Positions 13,098 to 26,030 are shown, numbered from the stretch's first letter. The stretch is 64,000 bases of DNA from Nymphaea colorata (GCF_008831285.2 NC_045142.1:24627876-24691875), one strand, 5' to 3'. The notes: generated by a model from the letters alone, not told the origin. Numbers and translations are program-made.

Positions 13098-16000
13098 AGT
13101 GGTCGGATACTCCTCTCACTCCTTTGAACCCAATTGATGATTCTAAAAATGGCCGAACATATTAAGACATGTAAAAAGATGTATAATATTATGCCAAAAT
13201 ATTAAAAAAAACTTAAAATATTTAAAAATTATTTGAAAGCCGATACTTTATGCCCTTGAATTGGCCACTGAATCGAATCGGTTTGCTACATATTCAAATC
13301 AAATCGGCCGATTCTGACAACAATATTGTTTTTCATACACCACATTGGCTCATGGTTTCTATGTTTATCTTAGGAGAAATAGTCACCATCTAAGCAAGTT
13401 GAGGAAGCCCAGGGCCCAGAGTGTGGATATGTTTAGGTGGTTGGGTGGGGCTTTAAATGGCTGAAAGGCAAGAGGGAGAGCATAGGGCATAGAGGATTCA
13501 TTACTTTGGGTTGGGTTCGGATTTCGAGAACCACCATCTTATAGAAAAATGCAACTCGATGATTGGGTCCCACCGAGCCTTCGGTGGGCCTCGTCGGCAC
13601 ATGATTGTATTGCTATTGGACGGGCCGAGAGCTAGCAGGTACGATGTTGTAAAAATCGGTTTTTGAATCGAGTCTATGAGGTAGCCATTCGATTCGTGCG
13701 AACCATGTGAATCAACAAAAATAAATGAAAAATAAGAAAATTCTTCAAATATTTAAAGGTAAACTTGCCTCCAGTTCGATACTAATAGGTCGATTCATGT
13801 AAATTATGATGTAGGTGACTTGTTTTATGGCATTTCACCTATGACGGTAAAATATCATAACAAGTAACTTAGTTTGAAACAGGAGAAAAGTGAATGTAGA
13901 GAAAAAAAAGGAAAGACTTATTCGGCTATGAACAATCGAACATATATAGCATGATCCCCTTTGTAGATTCTTATGATTTACCATTTAACTTCATTCATGA
14001 GAACCTTATCTGGCAACGCGGCTTTGCCGAAGGTGGAAATGTTCACTTGCTGCTTAGCCATGAAAGGCAAGATGACATTTGTTTATGCTCTCCATTTTCC
14101 TTGAAACAAACTTCAAGACAAGAAAGAAACAACAAAGATTAAAAAGAAAGGAAATCATAATCCTGTTAAGATGAAAAGAAAATAAAGAACGTAATCCTGT
14201 TCTGAAACTTATTTTAATCGTCGTCTTTTCACCCTCTCTTACGTGCTCCTTTGCCTCGACCCCTTCCATTATCACTAAGATCTTGATATTTTAGGAGCTT
14301 TTTGGCAACAAGAACGTTTTGTTACTGCTCAATGAATCTGTCCTAAAAGATGAGGTAAATTTATAGTTAAAAATTGTTTTAATGGCAATAACATAACTAG
14401 TTTGGCTGACAGTGGATAAAAAATTGATTTCGTCTCTATGCCCAAACGAGTAAAAATGTTGTACTAGTTGACAGTACATTGGATCCACATTAGGCAGCAA
14501 TGCGACTTGAGCGCAAAAGGTAAGAAGGGGAGACTTTGGCTCTCATTTTGAATAGAAAGATGAAATATTCCATTGGATCACCCAAATAGCATGTACAAAA
14601 TAGATTACTCCATAAACATCAGATTTTCATGTCTGAAAAAACATTCAAAAGTTTGTTTTTTAGTGAATGAAAGTTGCCATAAGATTAGATTAAAAATATA
14701 TTTCTAGTTACTAAAAACACCATGAGCTGTGCTGCACTATAAACTATCGCTAATGTTTTCATTGATCAAAGTTTTTAGTCATTCAACAACATCCAACATC
14801 CAATAGTTTTGAACTCATCCTTATATATAATGCTCTAACTGCTATATATATATATATATGAAGAGAGAGAGAGAGAGAGAGAGAGATTCATTCTGGTGTT
14901 AAGAGATGATTATATGTATGATTCCTTTATCTATCCTTTCTCCCCATATTGGAGAAAGACATTATCCTAGCAAGATTGAGGATCCAAACTGATGCATGAT
15001 ATGACAGCAGATGTGAATACTCACTTTAATGTGAGCACTTTATGAGTCACCTCCAAACAAATGGAAGCTAATGAGTTTCTCACCAATACCCAAATACAAA
15101 AACACTAGTTGTACTAATGTGTTGCAATATACACATATACATATACAATGGTGGCAGATCTAGGAATTCCTAGTTAAGGAATACTTATTTTAAAATTTAA
15201 GATGTAAGGGGCTCATATGTGAAATGTTAAAAAAGAATTAAGTGTCAATATGTAAATAAAATAAAGTATTAATATGTAAATAAAACATATACATATATTG
15301 GACTTGATTAAGTTTCTTTTCCTTCTTAAGATTTATCAATGTTAGAGAATATATATATATATATGTAGAGAGAGATTGAGGGGACACTCACATACCAAGA
15401 TCCAAAACTTGAACTCTCTTCTCCATGCCAGCTTCTTCACATGGAAAATTTTAAGAATGGGCCAAGCATTAATGGCCAAGAGATGGCCCCAAACACACCC
15501 ACATGTCAACACACTACAAACCCAAACACACCAATACAAGCAATCAATGTTGAACTGATTTTTCTCAGTTCCTCCTCCACTTATTCCCCTATTGACATAT
15601 TCATCCTCTCCTTATTGTGATTCACAATCTCTTATTACTTTATTTTAGTTTTATCTTTTTCTCTCTCTTTTTTTAATTTTATTTAAGAAAATTCACTCTT
15701 CGCTTGCTCAATGAGGCCTAACATGCCCGAGAACATTAATCTATCCCCCCTAGTCTTGGTATGCATCTGCTTATAAAGGGGCAAACGCCTTTTTAAATTT
15801 GAACCGGAAACTGACCGCCTATCAGCTGCATACGTTCACTCAACTATTTGAGGCTGCTTTATCTATTCTTAACAAATTTCTATTGTTAGGTGTTTATTAA
15901 AATATGTTGATGTAATTTCCAGTGAGTATAAGCTGTTTGAAAAAGAGATGAAACCTTTGTCCTTGTTTCTTCTTCGCATTTTGGGTAAACTCATGATATA
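13098..16000. other. Intergenic AT-rich DNA without a supported gene
   Basis: No open frame with domain features. Holds a short AT/GA microsatellite (about 14843-14886) and an AT tract with GA run (about 15350-15376). Open frames at 13951-14142 and 15376-15558 look like chance. Confidence 0.5.
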
Positions 16001-16196
16001 CCCATCAACTAGAATGTCGTGTTATTACTGTCTGTTGTTCAGAAAAATAGCACCTACAAAAAATTGAACTGATAACCAAGCTCTTACCAGCCCAACCAAC
16101 TATATACCCATCAACTATAATGTCGTGTTATTACAAAAGAATAGCACCTACAAAAAATTGAACTGATAACCGAGCTCTTATCGGCCCGACCAGCTA
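16001..16196 (-). repeat. Tandemly duplicated SINE-like sequence
   Basis: Two imperfect copies (about 16001-16100 and 16107-16196) share CCCATCAACT, ATGTCGTGTTATTAC, TAGCACCTACAAAAAATTGA and the segment ending in GCCC(A/G)ACCA(A/G)CTA. Copy 1 has about 14 extra bases. Read on the minus strand, the second copy gives TAGCTGGTCGGGCCGATAAG followed by CGGTTATCAGTTCAATTTTT, a tRNA-like A box/B box arrangement matching the elements at 18548 and 52598. Confidence 0.6.
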
Positions 16197-17110
16197 CACT
16201 CCACCTCGTAAAAAATGTGTATGTATGACATTTTGTTTAGTGGACAAACACAAATTCAGAAAAACCAAAACTAAGAAAAGAAGAAGAATTTTAAAAGGAA
16301 ACACTTTGTCTTATTCACATTTTAAAATGTTCAATCCAAATCTTGCACCAAAGTAGAAGTCATCATGAAAGAAGCAAAGGAAAGCATTAAGGCATTATAT
16401 AATTATATTATTCGATATGGGAGTTGTTGATCAAATCGAAGGCACTTTATAAAAAACTCTTTAATCATGATTAGGTGGGAGCCAACGTTTCCCCCTCACT
16501 TGGGGATCAAAGTGAATTTCGCATCAAAACATGCCATCACTCTCTCAAACTTAGAAAAATGAAATGAAATTAATGCATGAATAATTAAAAGAAACCCTAA
16601 TTTTTTTGCTCCTTTTGATTATTACATATAGTTATATACATCTCTCTAGACCGTCATCCAACACTATTTCAATTTAAATAAAATAATAATAATAATAAAA
16701 TGGTAGATAACAAGTAATAAGTTAATGAGAAGAAAAGAATACCTAAATTTATTATCATTCCTTTAAATGATTATACGGATCTCATCAGTCACTCCCTGTC
16801 ATCACCATCGTCACACATGAGCAAGCCCTTGGCTTGGAGTACCTCCTTTCACTATCACTACGTAAATACAGGCTAACCACCACCATCACCTCTCTCTGTC
16901 TCTCTCTTTCTTATCAACAGTAGGGCAGCCATGGAAGCTGCTGTTGTACGGAGGCCGGAATCATTGCTGTCGACAAGGCCGCGGGCGGTTTTTTAGGACG
17001 GAATTTGGGGAGTATGGTCCCGATCTGCGTTTCTTATCCTGACAGAATGACGCTGGGGGAGATGCCCGTCCGACGCCCCCATCTGGCAGGATCCGGCGAG
17101 GAGCTCCGGC

Positions 17111-17118
17111 TATAAATA
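17111..17118 (+). promoter_or_regulatory. TATA box of the RING gene
   Basis: TATAAATA lies 165 bases before the start codon, in GC-rich DNA. It is followed by a purine-rich GAG/GAA repeat (about 17132-17165) that would lie in the 5' leader. No ATG occurs between it and 17284. Confidence 0.7.
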
Positions 17119-17283
17119 GACCGAAGCGGAAGAGGAGGAGGAGGAGGAGGAGGAAGAAGAAGAAGATTCTTTCAGCCGAATCTTGACGATTTTCTCCAAT
17201 CAGGCCGCTGCCCATTTGTTATCTCGCAAAACGAACGAAGACCCACATCGGGGCATCGCCGAAGGGCCAGACCAGGGTCGGGG

Positions 17284-17820
17284 ATGGGGATCGGACGGCG
17301 GCTTCTGCTGGAGCCGGGCCATCTGTCGGAGGGGAGCAGGCAGCCACGGGGCCCGTACACCAGCGATGCTAGCTTCGACACCAACATGGTGATCATCCTC
17401 GCGGCGCTCCTCTGCGCCCTCGTCTTCGCCCTCGGGCTCAACTCGATCGTACGGTGCGCTCTCCGGTTCGGCCGCCGCGCGGAAGCCGGCGGCGGTGGGA
17501 ACGGGAGTCAGGCGACGGGGCTCAAGAAGAAGGCGCTGAGGGCGATTCCGGTGACGGAATACTCCGGCGCCAACATGCCGGCGACGGAGTGCCCCATCTG
17601 CCTCGGTGAGTTCGCCGAGGGGGAGAAGGTGCGGGTCCTACCCAAGTGCAACCACGGCTTTCACGTACGGTGCATCGACACGTGGCTCGGTTCCCATTCC
17701 TCGTGCCCCACCTGCCGGAGCTCCCTGCTCGCCCTCGCCGCCGGCTCCTCCAGACCCGCCGGGAACCGGCCGGAGCCGCCTGCTCCCGTTGTCGCTACCC
17801 CTGGGCCCCCGCCTTCTTAG
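17284..17820 (+). CDS. ATL-family RING-H2 E3 ubiquitin ligase
   Basis: Membrane-anchored E3 ubiquitin ligase of the plant ATL family; substrates cannot be inferred. Single exon of 178 residues, typical for ATLs. A hydrophobic segment at about residues 35-55 is the membrane anchor. [12 protein letters not shown] (79-90) stands at the family's GLD position. The RING-H2 domain has Cys103, Cys106, Cys122, His124, His127, Cys130, Cys141 and Cys144, exactly the ATL spacing C-x2-C-x15-C-x-H-x2-H-x2-C-x10-C-x2-C, with Trp134 on the E2-binding face. The C-terminus is Pro/Ala-rich. The chosen ATG is the first after the TATA box. The gene is much more GC-rich than its surroundings. It looks closest to the ATL72-80 type, but that is from memory. 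Confidence 0.95.
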   Translation: MGIGRRLLLEPGHLSEGSRQPRGPYTSDASFDTNMVIILAALLCALVFALGLNSIVRCALRFGRRAEAGGGGNGSQATGLKKKALRAIPVTEYSGANMPATECPICLGEFAEGEKVRVLPKCNHGFHVRCIDTWLGSHSSCPTCRSSLLALAAGSSRPAGNRPEPPAPVVATPGPPPS

Positions 17821-18040
17821 TTGAACAAACTTCCGAGGCTCCATCTGCAGTCCCACTTCCGGTAGGTTTTCTGTTTTTTCTTTTTCTTATTTTCTTGTTT
17901 TTTTTTAATTTAAGATCTTTGTGGTATTTGAGGTGTACAAATATCCGGTCATTGTATAGATGAATGTGTTGTGAATAAGCCTTTGTTCAATTTATTTCTT
18001 TTCTTTTTTTTTCATTTACGTTTACTCATCTCTTTGGTCT
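17821..18040 (+). other. Probable 3' UTR of the RING gene
   Basis: T-rich sequence directly after the stop. Base composition changes sharply from GC-rich coding to AT-rich. No unique polyadenylation signal can be chosen. Confidence 0.45.
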
Positions 18041-18041
18041 G

Positions 18042-18089
<48 letters not shown>
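18042..18089. repeat. (AT)n microsatellite
   Basis: About 24 TA units roughly 220 bases after the RING stop codon. Confidence 0.9.
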
Positions 18090-18092
<3 letters not shown>

Positions 18093-18547
18093 GTTGGTTG
18101 CACATCTACTTTTCCACCAACCAAATTAAATATTTTCCTTTTCTGTTGGTTTGCATTTCCTGAAACGTCACATGTCTAGTTTTTTTCACCAACAAAAGCA
18201 GAAATTTTCTCATTTTTCTTTTCCATTTCTAGAATCTATGACTTATAACTTATGTGGTTATAAAAATATAAACTCATATTGGAATGAGAATAACATTTCC
18301 TTCTCTCTCTCTCTCTCTTCCCACATTGTGGTTTTACTTCTCATAATGTTTCAGATGGATGTTTATGGTAGCAGCCTCAGAGTTTTATGTCGACCATTGA
18401 TAGATTTTTTAATCCATTTCAAAAAAAATTGTTGAATTTTACTACAAAGGGCATGAAATTATAGGGTTATAATATTTTATTTGAATTTTTAAAAAAAATC
18501 TAAAACTATACTTGGAATGCAAGACTGAGTTTTTTTTAGGCATTTTA

Positions 18548-18640
18548 TGTAGATGGGTATAATATAGTTGGTCGGCTCAAAAGATGCACATACTATGCGT
18601 CTTCAGTTTGATTCCTATGCCGCTACTTTTTTTGTCGATA
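18548..18640 (+). repeat. tRNA-like SINE copy (candidate)
   Basis: AATATAGTTGGTCGGCTCAA, then about 30 bases, then TCAGTTTGATTCCTATGCCG and a T-rich tail. Same order and similar bases as the elements at 16001-16196 (minus strand) and 52598-52690. The two blocks sit where pol III A and B boxes would be. Confidence 0.5.
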
Positions 18641-19064
18641 AATTGGAACTTGAAAAGTGTACCATAAAACCACATTGGTTCCGAAACAAACAGTGGAGAT
18701 AGATGAAAGGGAGTCGGGAGTCGCTTTTGCCTCTTCCCTAACACCTTACTCCTTTTCTAGTCAAAAGGAGGTGAACCAATGTATTCTTTTGGTTTTATTT
18801 CCTAATATAATATTCATTGTAAAGGCAAAGTTTGCCCTAAACTACAAGCAATCAATTTTTATTTTTATTTTTGGCTTGCTTAGAGAAGCTTTTACAGTTA
18901 TGGCTAAGGGTTTTAGGGGTTATACTTAAGACATTAAGGCAAGTTAGGTCATATATAATTTTTAATACACAAGATGTATTTGTTTATAGTAATTTAGGAA
19001 ATGTAGGCAGACCCCCAATTTATCTTACCTTTTGTGCAATATGATGGATTTAAAAGTGTAGTTG

Positions 19065-19125
<61 letters not shown>

Positions 19126-22100
19126 AAGGGCGGGGGGCTTAGCGCTTCCCCCCACCCCCCTCATATTTCTAAAATCTTTAAAAATTTATATAGAATTCTA
19201 AAAACAATTAGTTTAATATATAAAAAAAAATTGAAAATTTTTATTTCGACCTCTGTTAAAATTTCACAGTTTTTACAAACGGAAGATTTTAGCATCAAAC
19301 TCCCAGCATGGATCTCCAATCCATGCTACAAAAAATGCACACCTTAGATCCGTGGTGGTAATTTCACGCATCCGATATCTTTAGTTAATTAATTATCTCA
19401 GATCTTAGATCCAACATAACAGTAAAACCTCTTGGAATCTTTCCTGTCCTTGCTCAGAAAGTTTCTATTATTTTAATCTTGCAATTAAGGATGCGTGTCT
19501 TTGAAGAAGGCAAAATCTCTGGTTATTTGTGTCTTATTTATTTAGTGTTGGCAAAGCAAAGTGGCCCCTCCTTTGAATACTTTTACTTTCTTGTGTGGTG
19601 CTTTGGACAATTGATCTTAGTACATAAAATCGCATGGGACAAGAAAGATAAGTTGATATACGTTTGATAGCCTCGTGCCAACGGGCCTTAAACAAACAGT
19701 GGATTTTAAAAACTGTAGATTTCAGATCCAAGTTAAGTAGCAAAAGCCTGAGATATGAAGTCTCGCGAGTGGTCGGACCTCAAATCCTGGGACCAGATAT
19801 CCTCCATGATCTCGAATCACCTACCATCTCAGAAATGATCGAATGGGAAGAGACCCACTAAAAAAAAAGCATAAATTATGTCACTGTTTTATATATGCAA
19901 TTTTGGATTATTCATTTTCTTCATAAATTTAATAGTTCTGTTTCTAATGCGCTCATGCCTTATTGCTGTGGACCAAGAACTCTCATCACATATATTCATC
20001 CTTACATCATTATCCTTGCCTTTTGTAGCCCTCCAATTGCTACGTCACATCATAGCATTATTTGCTTTTTAACAACAAATTTTAATTTTTAGTTATCCGA
20101 CAACACCTAAAAAGCAAGGAAAAAAAAATTACGAGTGAATGACTACTCTAGTAATCTAGCACCAAGACCATCCATCTAAAGCAGATGATGCATGATTAAA
20201 AGAAAAACAAGAAAAAAAAAGATGTAAATTAATAATACACAATAAAAATAACTATAATTTTTTTTCTTTGTTTTTCTCTTAAACCGTTCATCATAGATCA
20301 AACGGTGTAGATTATATGGTTATGTGACTTTAAAAGACTAGAGTCACTATTCAATTTTCCTATAATATATATATATATAATTTTATCTTCTTACATTAAT
20401 GCAGAAGTTATTAAAATTTGTATTTTTTGTAGACACATAGATAAAAGCTAATGTGAATGTCTATAATTGCATTCGTGGGCGTGTGAGCTTTGTAGGAAAG
20501 CAAGTCTGGGTGTTGTAATCTTAAGGATAGTTTTGTCATTAGAATATTAAAAAATGCATTTCATTTAAATTGGCTTGAATGGCTTGATTTGAATCAAATG
20601 TGGCCCGTTCGATGGCAAGATATTTCTTGTAGCCATGTAAATAAAATTCAAATTTTTGAAAAAAAATTTTGCCATCAAACTTGGGATGAAAAAAGTGAAC
20701 GTTGGGTTGGTTTTTAGAATGTTTTCTAAGAATTTCTTTCCATTTCAAGGGGTGGAAAAAAAAAATTCAGGATGAAAAAAAGTTACCGTTGGATTCTCAA
20801 AAAATGCTTTATCCATCTTTTTTTTTTTTTTTTCATTCTTGAGAAATTTATTTCCTAAGCATAAATACAAGTACAAGAAATACAAGGAGGTTCTGGAAAT
20901 TTGGATTTTGTTTTCATTTCTTCAATTCGTAAAATAAGTTTACGGAAAAATCTTTCAAACTCCATATTTCCAATGCATCAAACGGCCCTTAAAGGAAATA
21001 GTCTTTATGTAAAACTCCCAAAATCATACCTTTTATGCGTTTAAGATCCGAACTTGCTTTGAGACGTTTAATTTGTGGCAAACTGATTTGACTCAAACAT
21101 ATACAAAGATGTCACCTGTTTAACTTTTAGCTAATTTCAAACTATTTTAAAGTTTTTGTCGATTGTTAATTTTTTTAAGATCCATAAAACTAAACCAATT
21201 TTGAAATTTGGTATTTGGACTGAATCATTGAGGCCGCTGATTAGGCATCGACTTAGCTGAACCCTTTTTGAATCAGCAAAAAATATATTGAAAACAATAA
21301 AAAAAAAGGCATTTCAAATAAATCGATAACATGAAAAGTTAATTGAAAATATTTTTTTAATATTTAAAAACTGACATTTTATATGTGTGTGTGTGTGTGT
21401 GAAAATCGGTAGACACCAGACCAGTAGGCAAGGGACAAAAACAAGATGCTCTAATTTTGATGTTTAAACTGTTCTTTTTTTTTTTGTAATTTAACCTTGT
21501 TGGTATGATCTTAAGAATAAGTTGATGCAGAACATATATTAAGTTGATTATTTTTTGGACTTTAATAATGTTTTTATAACAAATAGAAATGAATGGCTCT
21601 TATAACATCAATTTTTGATATTAGAAAAATAAACATTTTTAATAAAACCAACTTGAATAAAGCATATTTCATATCAAAATAGTTTTTATACACACATCAT
21701 GATGTTTTTATTCTATTTAAAATAAGTTTTTTGGCTTCTCTCTCTCTCTCTCTCTCTCTCCAAGTCATAAGAATTAGGAAGAATTGATCAAAAGAATAGA
21801 ATCACATGGGGAACTTGTGTGGGACCATGAAGGTTAGCAGCATCTTTAGCATTCACATGGGCCATGTGCATGTCTTCATGGCATGTTTGGTCTAAACATG
21901 GAAGTAGCCAAGTTGGTCTGGAACTCTAGAGTTCCCACTTTTACCAAAGCATGAAAATGTTTGCGACCTCCATTGACGCTACATTTTCCGTCCAAGATTT
22001 AATTCTGGACCCTCCCACAAGTCGATCAATGGCGGAGCCAGGACTTTTTTTTTCGGCTGTGGGCACTCGAGTTCCGAGCCTAGGTCTGGTGTGGACACAA

Positions 22101-22298
22101 CACGTAATTTTTTGAATTATCATGGTGTAATTTCAAATCCTTCTTTTAAAAATTTTTGAATTATCAAGATCCTTCCATAGAATTGCATAACCTTTCTGAA
22201 TAAATATAACATTTTGAAGCTTGAGCTCTATCAAGATGTGTGTTCTCATAACAATGTTTTCCTCTTTTTATGAAACACCTTGCAAAAGACTTTATAAT
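18641..22298. other. Intergenic repeat-rich DNA without a supported gene
   Basis: Contains an (AT)n/(AG)n run at 19071-19124, GT and CT simple repeats (about 21383-21401 and 21736-21761), and AT-rich sequence. A decayed fragment with GGCGGAGCCAGGA at about 22031 resembles a hAT-type end. Short open frames (for example 18657-18929) have no recognisable family. Confidence 0.5.
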
Positions 22299-22330
22299 TA
22301 CATGTTGATCATACTGATGATCAACATGTA
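22299..22330. repeat. Perfect 14-bp hairpin
   Basis: TACATGTTGATCAT (22299-22312), a 4-base loop, then ATGATCAACATGTA (22317-22330). The match is exact. It lies in AT-rich intergenic DNA and no function is implied. Confidence 0.85.
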
Positions 22331-23480
22331 CAAAATAAAGACCCCAAGGGGCGGTTTGGTATTAGAAACAACAAGTGGGTGTTCCTCCAAGGATCAGCCC
22401 CCAATTTGTGGTAAATTCAAATTCATGGCAGATTTATGAAACACCCACAAAGTATTCCTACCGTCAAACTGCCTCTAAGAATGACCTAAGGACCTATTTG
22501 TTAAATAAAACAAATTTGTAGTTATTCCATAAATCTGCCCTTGAAATTGGAGTAGATTCGTAAAATGTTTTCATAATGTTCCATGAATTTGCCTCAATTT
22601 GAAGCCATATTTATCAAATAGCTACATTTTTTTTCATTTGTCAAACGGATCCTAAGAGATTGTAATTGCTATCCATTGAGACAGAACATACGGAATGTCA
22701 TGTCCATCACACTATTGTTATGTTCTCATAGACAATGATATTTCTTTTCTTAGAAACAGATCATTTCTTTTTTGTTTATTCGGCGTTTGTTTCATATGTC
22801 TATTGTGTTTGTTCTGTCCTGTAGCCATCAAATGCCCTCTAAGATTCACACATAAAATATCAGTTTTACTTTTCTATATGAATATAAAGTTGGACATAAG
22901 ATCGAACAGGGATGGTCTGATCTTGAATCCATGGATTTCAAATCCTGAGATTTAAAACCAATCTAGAATCAGACGTAATCAATTGGTCATCTTGAAGAAA
23001 CCAAACATATTTGGGAAAAAGAAATGTAGCATATTCTACATAGCGTATAGAAATATTCAACAAATTAATCAGATATTAGCTAATCGAACGCGGAGACATT
23101 CAAATTTAATTATGCAAAAAGACAACAAACTCAAATCTTTCATGGGAATTTACATACATACCAAGTCCATGGGAACTAAGCCCCAAATTCGGGTTGGATG
23201 TTCTTATCCAGTCCCAACTATTTAGGTTTGAGCAGAATATCTAAAAAATTGACATCTATATGTAAAACTTCTTAGATATACATGTTTGATGTCAAGTCAT
23301 GGGCTTATAGCTTCGGATTAAGTGGCATTAGTGAAAACTAATCTACGGTAGACGGTAGTAGCGGAGCAACTTGTGGGCTGACATCGTCATAAATTTTATT
23401 CCTATGAAGTCGAATCAAAACTTGTCGAGTCAATGCCTCTCAACTAACAATTTCCGGCTCCGCCGTTGATCTACTGCTGT
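22331..23480. other. Intergenic DNA without a supported gene
   Basis: Non-coding AT-rich sequence. About 22430-22650 shares phrases such as CATAAATCTGCCC and TGAATTTGCC with the duplicated block at 27040-27770, suggesting a common degenerate repeat family. Confidence 0.4.
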
Positions 23481-23483
23481 AAG

Positions 23484-23665
23484 CAGGGGCAGAAGTGGGG
23501 AATTTTTTTTATGAGGGAGCCAAATTAAAGTTTCTAAATTTTGACAGGAGTTGAAATATTTTTTTTATTTTTATATTAGACAATTGAAATTTTTTAAAAT
23601 TACATGTAAATTTAAAAAAATATATATTGAATGGGGTCTAGCCCCTACAGCCCCCCCTTGGATCT
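23484..23665. mobile_element. Decayed hAT-type MITE fragment
   Basis: Begins CAGGGGCAGAAGTGGGGAAT, close to the CAGGGGCGGAGCCAAG terminus seen at 56731, followed by AT-rich sequence and a C-rich segment (AGCCCCTACAGCCCCCCC). A matching right terminus is not clear, so this is probably truncated. Confidence 0.45.
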
Positions 23666-23817
23666 GGAGTCCTTTTACTCTTCATGAGAGCAACATCATA
23701 TAAGTGTTTTTTTTTTTATCAAACTTTTCCAAGGGCAAAATATCTGTCAAAACAAACATAAGTGAAAAGTTTATCATGAGAGAATTTAACTTTAATAATG
23801 CAAATATGTTGATCCTC

Positions 23818-23945
23818 GATAAGGTTGGCGCAATGGTTGGAGTGATGGCTAATAGGTGACCAGTTTTTATTTTGAACTCTCGTGGTGTCAATTCTTTGTA
23901 TTGAAAAAAGAGGTATGATGTGTAAGCTGAAGCATACACCCCGAG
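23818..23945 (+). repeat. tRNA-like SINE copy (candidate)
   Basis: AAGGTTGGCGCAATGGTTGG resembles a pol III A box and TTTTGAACTCTCGTGG a weak B box about 45 bases later. A tail ends CTAAAAGGCCCTTTAG. The layout is that of plant tRNA-derived SINEs, but it differs from the copies at 18548 and 52598. Confidence 0.45.
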
Positions 23946-24353
23946 ATACTAAAAGGCCCTTTAGATTTTATATATGTATATATATATAGAGAGAGAGAGA
24001 AAGAGAGAGAGAACTTAATTAGGAGGGGAGACAACAAGTTTATTATTCAATTTGAAAAATATATATATTTTTTTTTAAATAAAGTGGTCTTGTTCTTTGA
24101 GAGAGAAGATGAAGGATAGTGTGTTTGTGTGTATTCCGCGTAGGAGAGACTAGAGGTCAAGACTTGGGACAATGTGGTCATGACGTTTCCGTGTTGTAGA
24201 ATTCAACATTTTGGATGATGTAATCGTGACGTGCACATGTGAGCTTTACAACCTTCGAAAACCATACCAATCTATCAAAATCTACTTGAAAAATTTTGCA
24301 ATTCTACACCCGAAATATGATTCATCTTCTAACTTTGAATTAAAAAAAAAAAT

Positions 24354-24432
<79 letters not shown>
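24354..24432. repeat. Interrupted (AT)n microsatellite
   Basis: AT dinucleotides broken by two ATG/TAT interruptions. Open frames crossing it are low-complexity artefacts. Confidence 0.9.
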
Positions 24433-25234
24433 ACGTTGATTTTCTTTACTATAAAAAAATTGATACGACTTATTAAAAAATGATTGGAGCTATACAATGA
24501 CTAACTTAATACTTGTTCTCATCAAACCACTCTCAACATCATATCTATAAGATTATAAAATTGCATAAAAATAATTTAATAATTATTTGTAATAATCTGG
24601 TTTTTGTTTCTTTGTATTTACCTATATATGTAGATAAATGCATAAAGATATTTTAATAATTAATTTTAATTATTCTGGTTTTTGTTTCTTACTTAAGTGG
24701 TCTGGTATTTACCTATCTACATACATATATATAGTGGCTGGATATTAGGTCCCGAGTCTGTTTCCTGCCTCAAAAATTCATTCAATCAAGTGATCAAATG
24801 ACCATAATAATTTGTTCAAAGTGATCGACCAGTTCTATTGAACAGATAAGAACCTTAAAAAGAGCGATCAAAATTATAAAAATCAAAAGTAAGTCACAAG
24901 GCACCAAATTTTGGAGTACCATACATACTTTCATGATTTTATTTCCAAGAAACGAATTAAAAAAAAAAAGAAACATGATTTGTTGCGATAAAACTAGTGG
25001 CGGCAGCAAGTGTATATACCTATTATCATGCATAATTTGGGATATATATGATTTTTTTTTTTAAATGTAAAACCTCCATGGCTTGTTTTGGGGTTTCGGT
25101 TAATCAATGATACATCCTTAACTCAAGTGTCGCATTTGTCACATTTTGCCTAAAAAAAGTAATACACTTCAATATAAGGATGACCATGGAATTTGAACTT
25201 CAGATCTCTTGAGTGTGATTAAGTATGGGCACCA

Positions 25235-25480
25235 TGTTGGGCTGCTAGCAGGTACTCGATACCCGGGCCCAAAAAAAAGACACCGGCCCGGCCTGAGTGG
25301 GGCCAATAATATTTTTTAATATATATTTTTATTAATTTATATATATAATTATATTATTTTATTACGATTAATTATATTTATATATTATTTTGTATTAAAA
25401 TAATATTTTTTTAACCTAATCGGGTCGAGCCCAGGCCTGATCCTGGGTTTCGAGTGTCAGGCCAGCCCGATGCCCAGACT
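25235..25480. mobile_element. AT-core element with CCGGCCCG-rich arms (copy 1)
   Basis: GC-rich self-complementary arms (ACCCGGGCCC and CGGCCCGGCC on the left; GGGTCGAGCCCAGG and GGCCAGCCCGATGCCC on the right) enclose an AT-rich core. The same plan appears at 25835-26030 and 52825-53050. Termini are not exact and there is no coding capacity. Confidence 0.45.
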
Positions 25481-25834
25481 TATGTGTGATCTGATTATTG
25501 TCCAATTGAACTACACCCTTCAAAGCATGTGATGCATAGTGTTCCATAAACCTACCCAAATTTTAGAACAGAATCCGTAAACATAATTTATTATTATGGG
25601 TGCCAACCAGTATTGTAAGATTAACACATGGACATGACATGTCCAAACTAAAAGCATATTTGATATAGGATCCACCCATTTTCTTACTTCCTTTTTGTAT
25701 TTTTTGTATGTAATTTGGAAATCAAAATTGCTATATCGTGTTTGCATTATGATAGTTGATAGATAATATAACTTCCTCACCTAAATATCATGCATAATTA
25801 TTGACATAACTGATCTTTCCATTACTTAAAGTAA

Positions 25835-26030
25835 ACCTGGACATCGGGCTCGTACCCGACCCGATAACAAATAAATTTTTTATTAAAAATATATATTTTA
25901 TTATAAAAATATATTTATATTCAAAAAATATTTATTTTATATTTAAAGGATGGGCTAGACCCAGACTTGGATTTCGGATATCGGGTCCAGGCACGGCCCG
26001 GGTTTCCAGCATCGGGCCGGAGGTTTAGTT
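25835..26030. mobile_element. AT-core element with CCCGACCCG/GGCCCGGG arms (copy 2)
   Basis: Left arm CATCGGGCTCGTACCCGACC, AT-rich core, right arm GGATATCGGGTCCAGGCACG and GGCCCGGGTTTCC. Similar in plan to the element at 25235-25480, only about 350 bases away. Confidence 0.45.

Noticed and set aside
11225-17283. Retrotransposon coding remnants (gag, protease, reverse transcriptase)
   Set aside because: I looked for conserved motifs in the long intergenic stretches here and at 17.8-29.5 and 46.2-55.9 kb and saw none; only non-autonomous repeats are supported.
24211-24497. Open frames with long Ile-Tyr runs
   Set aside because: Translation of an (AT)n microsatellite.
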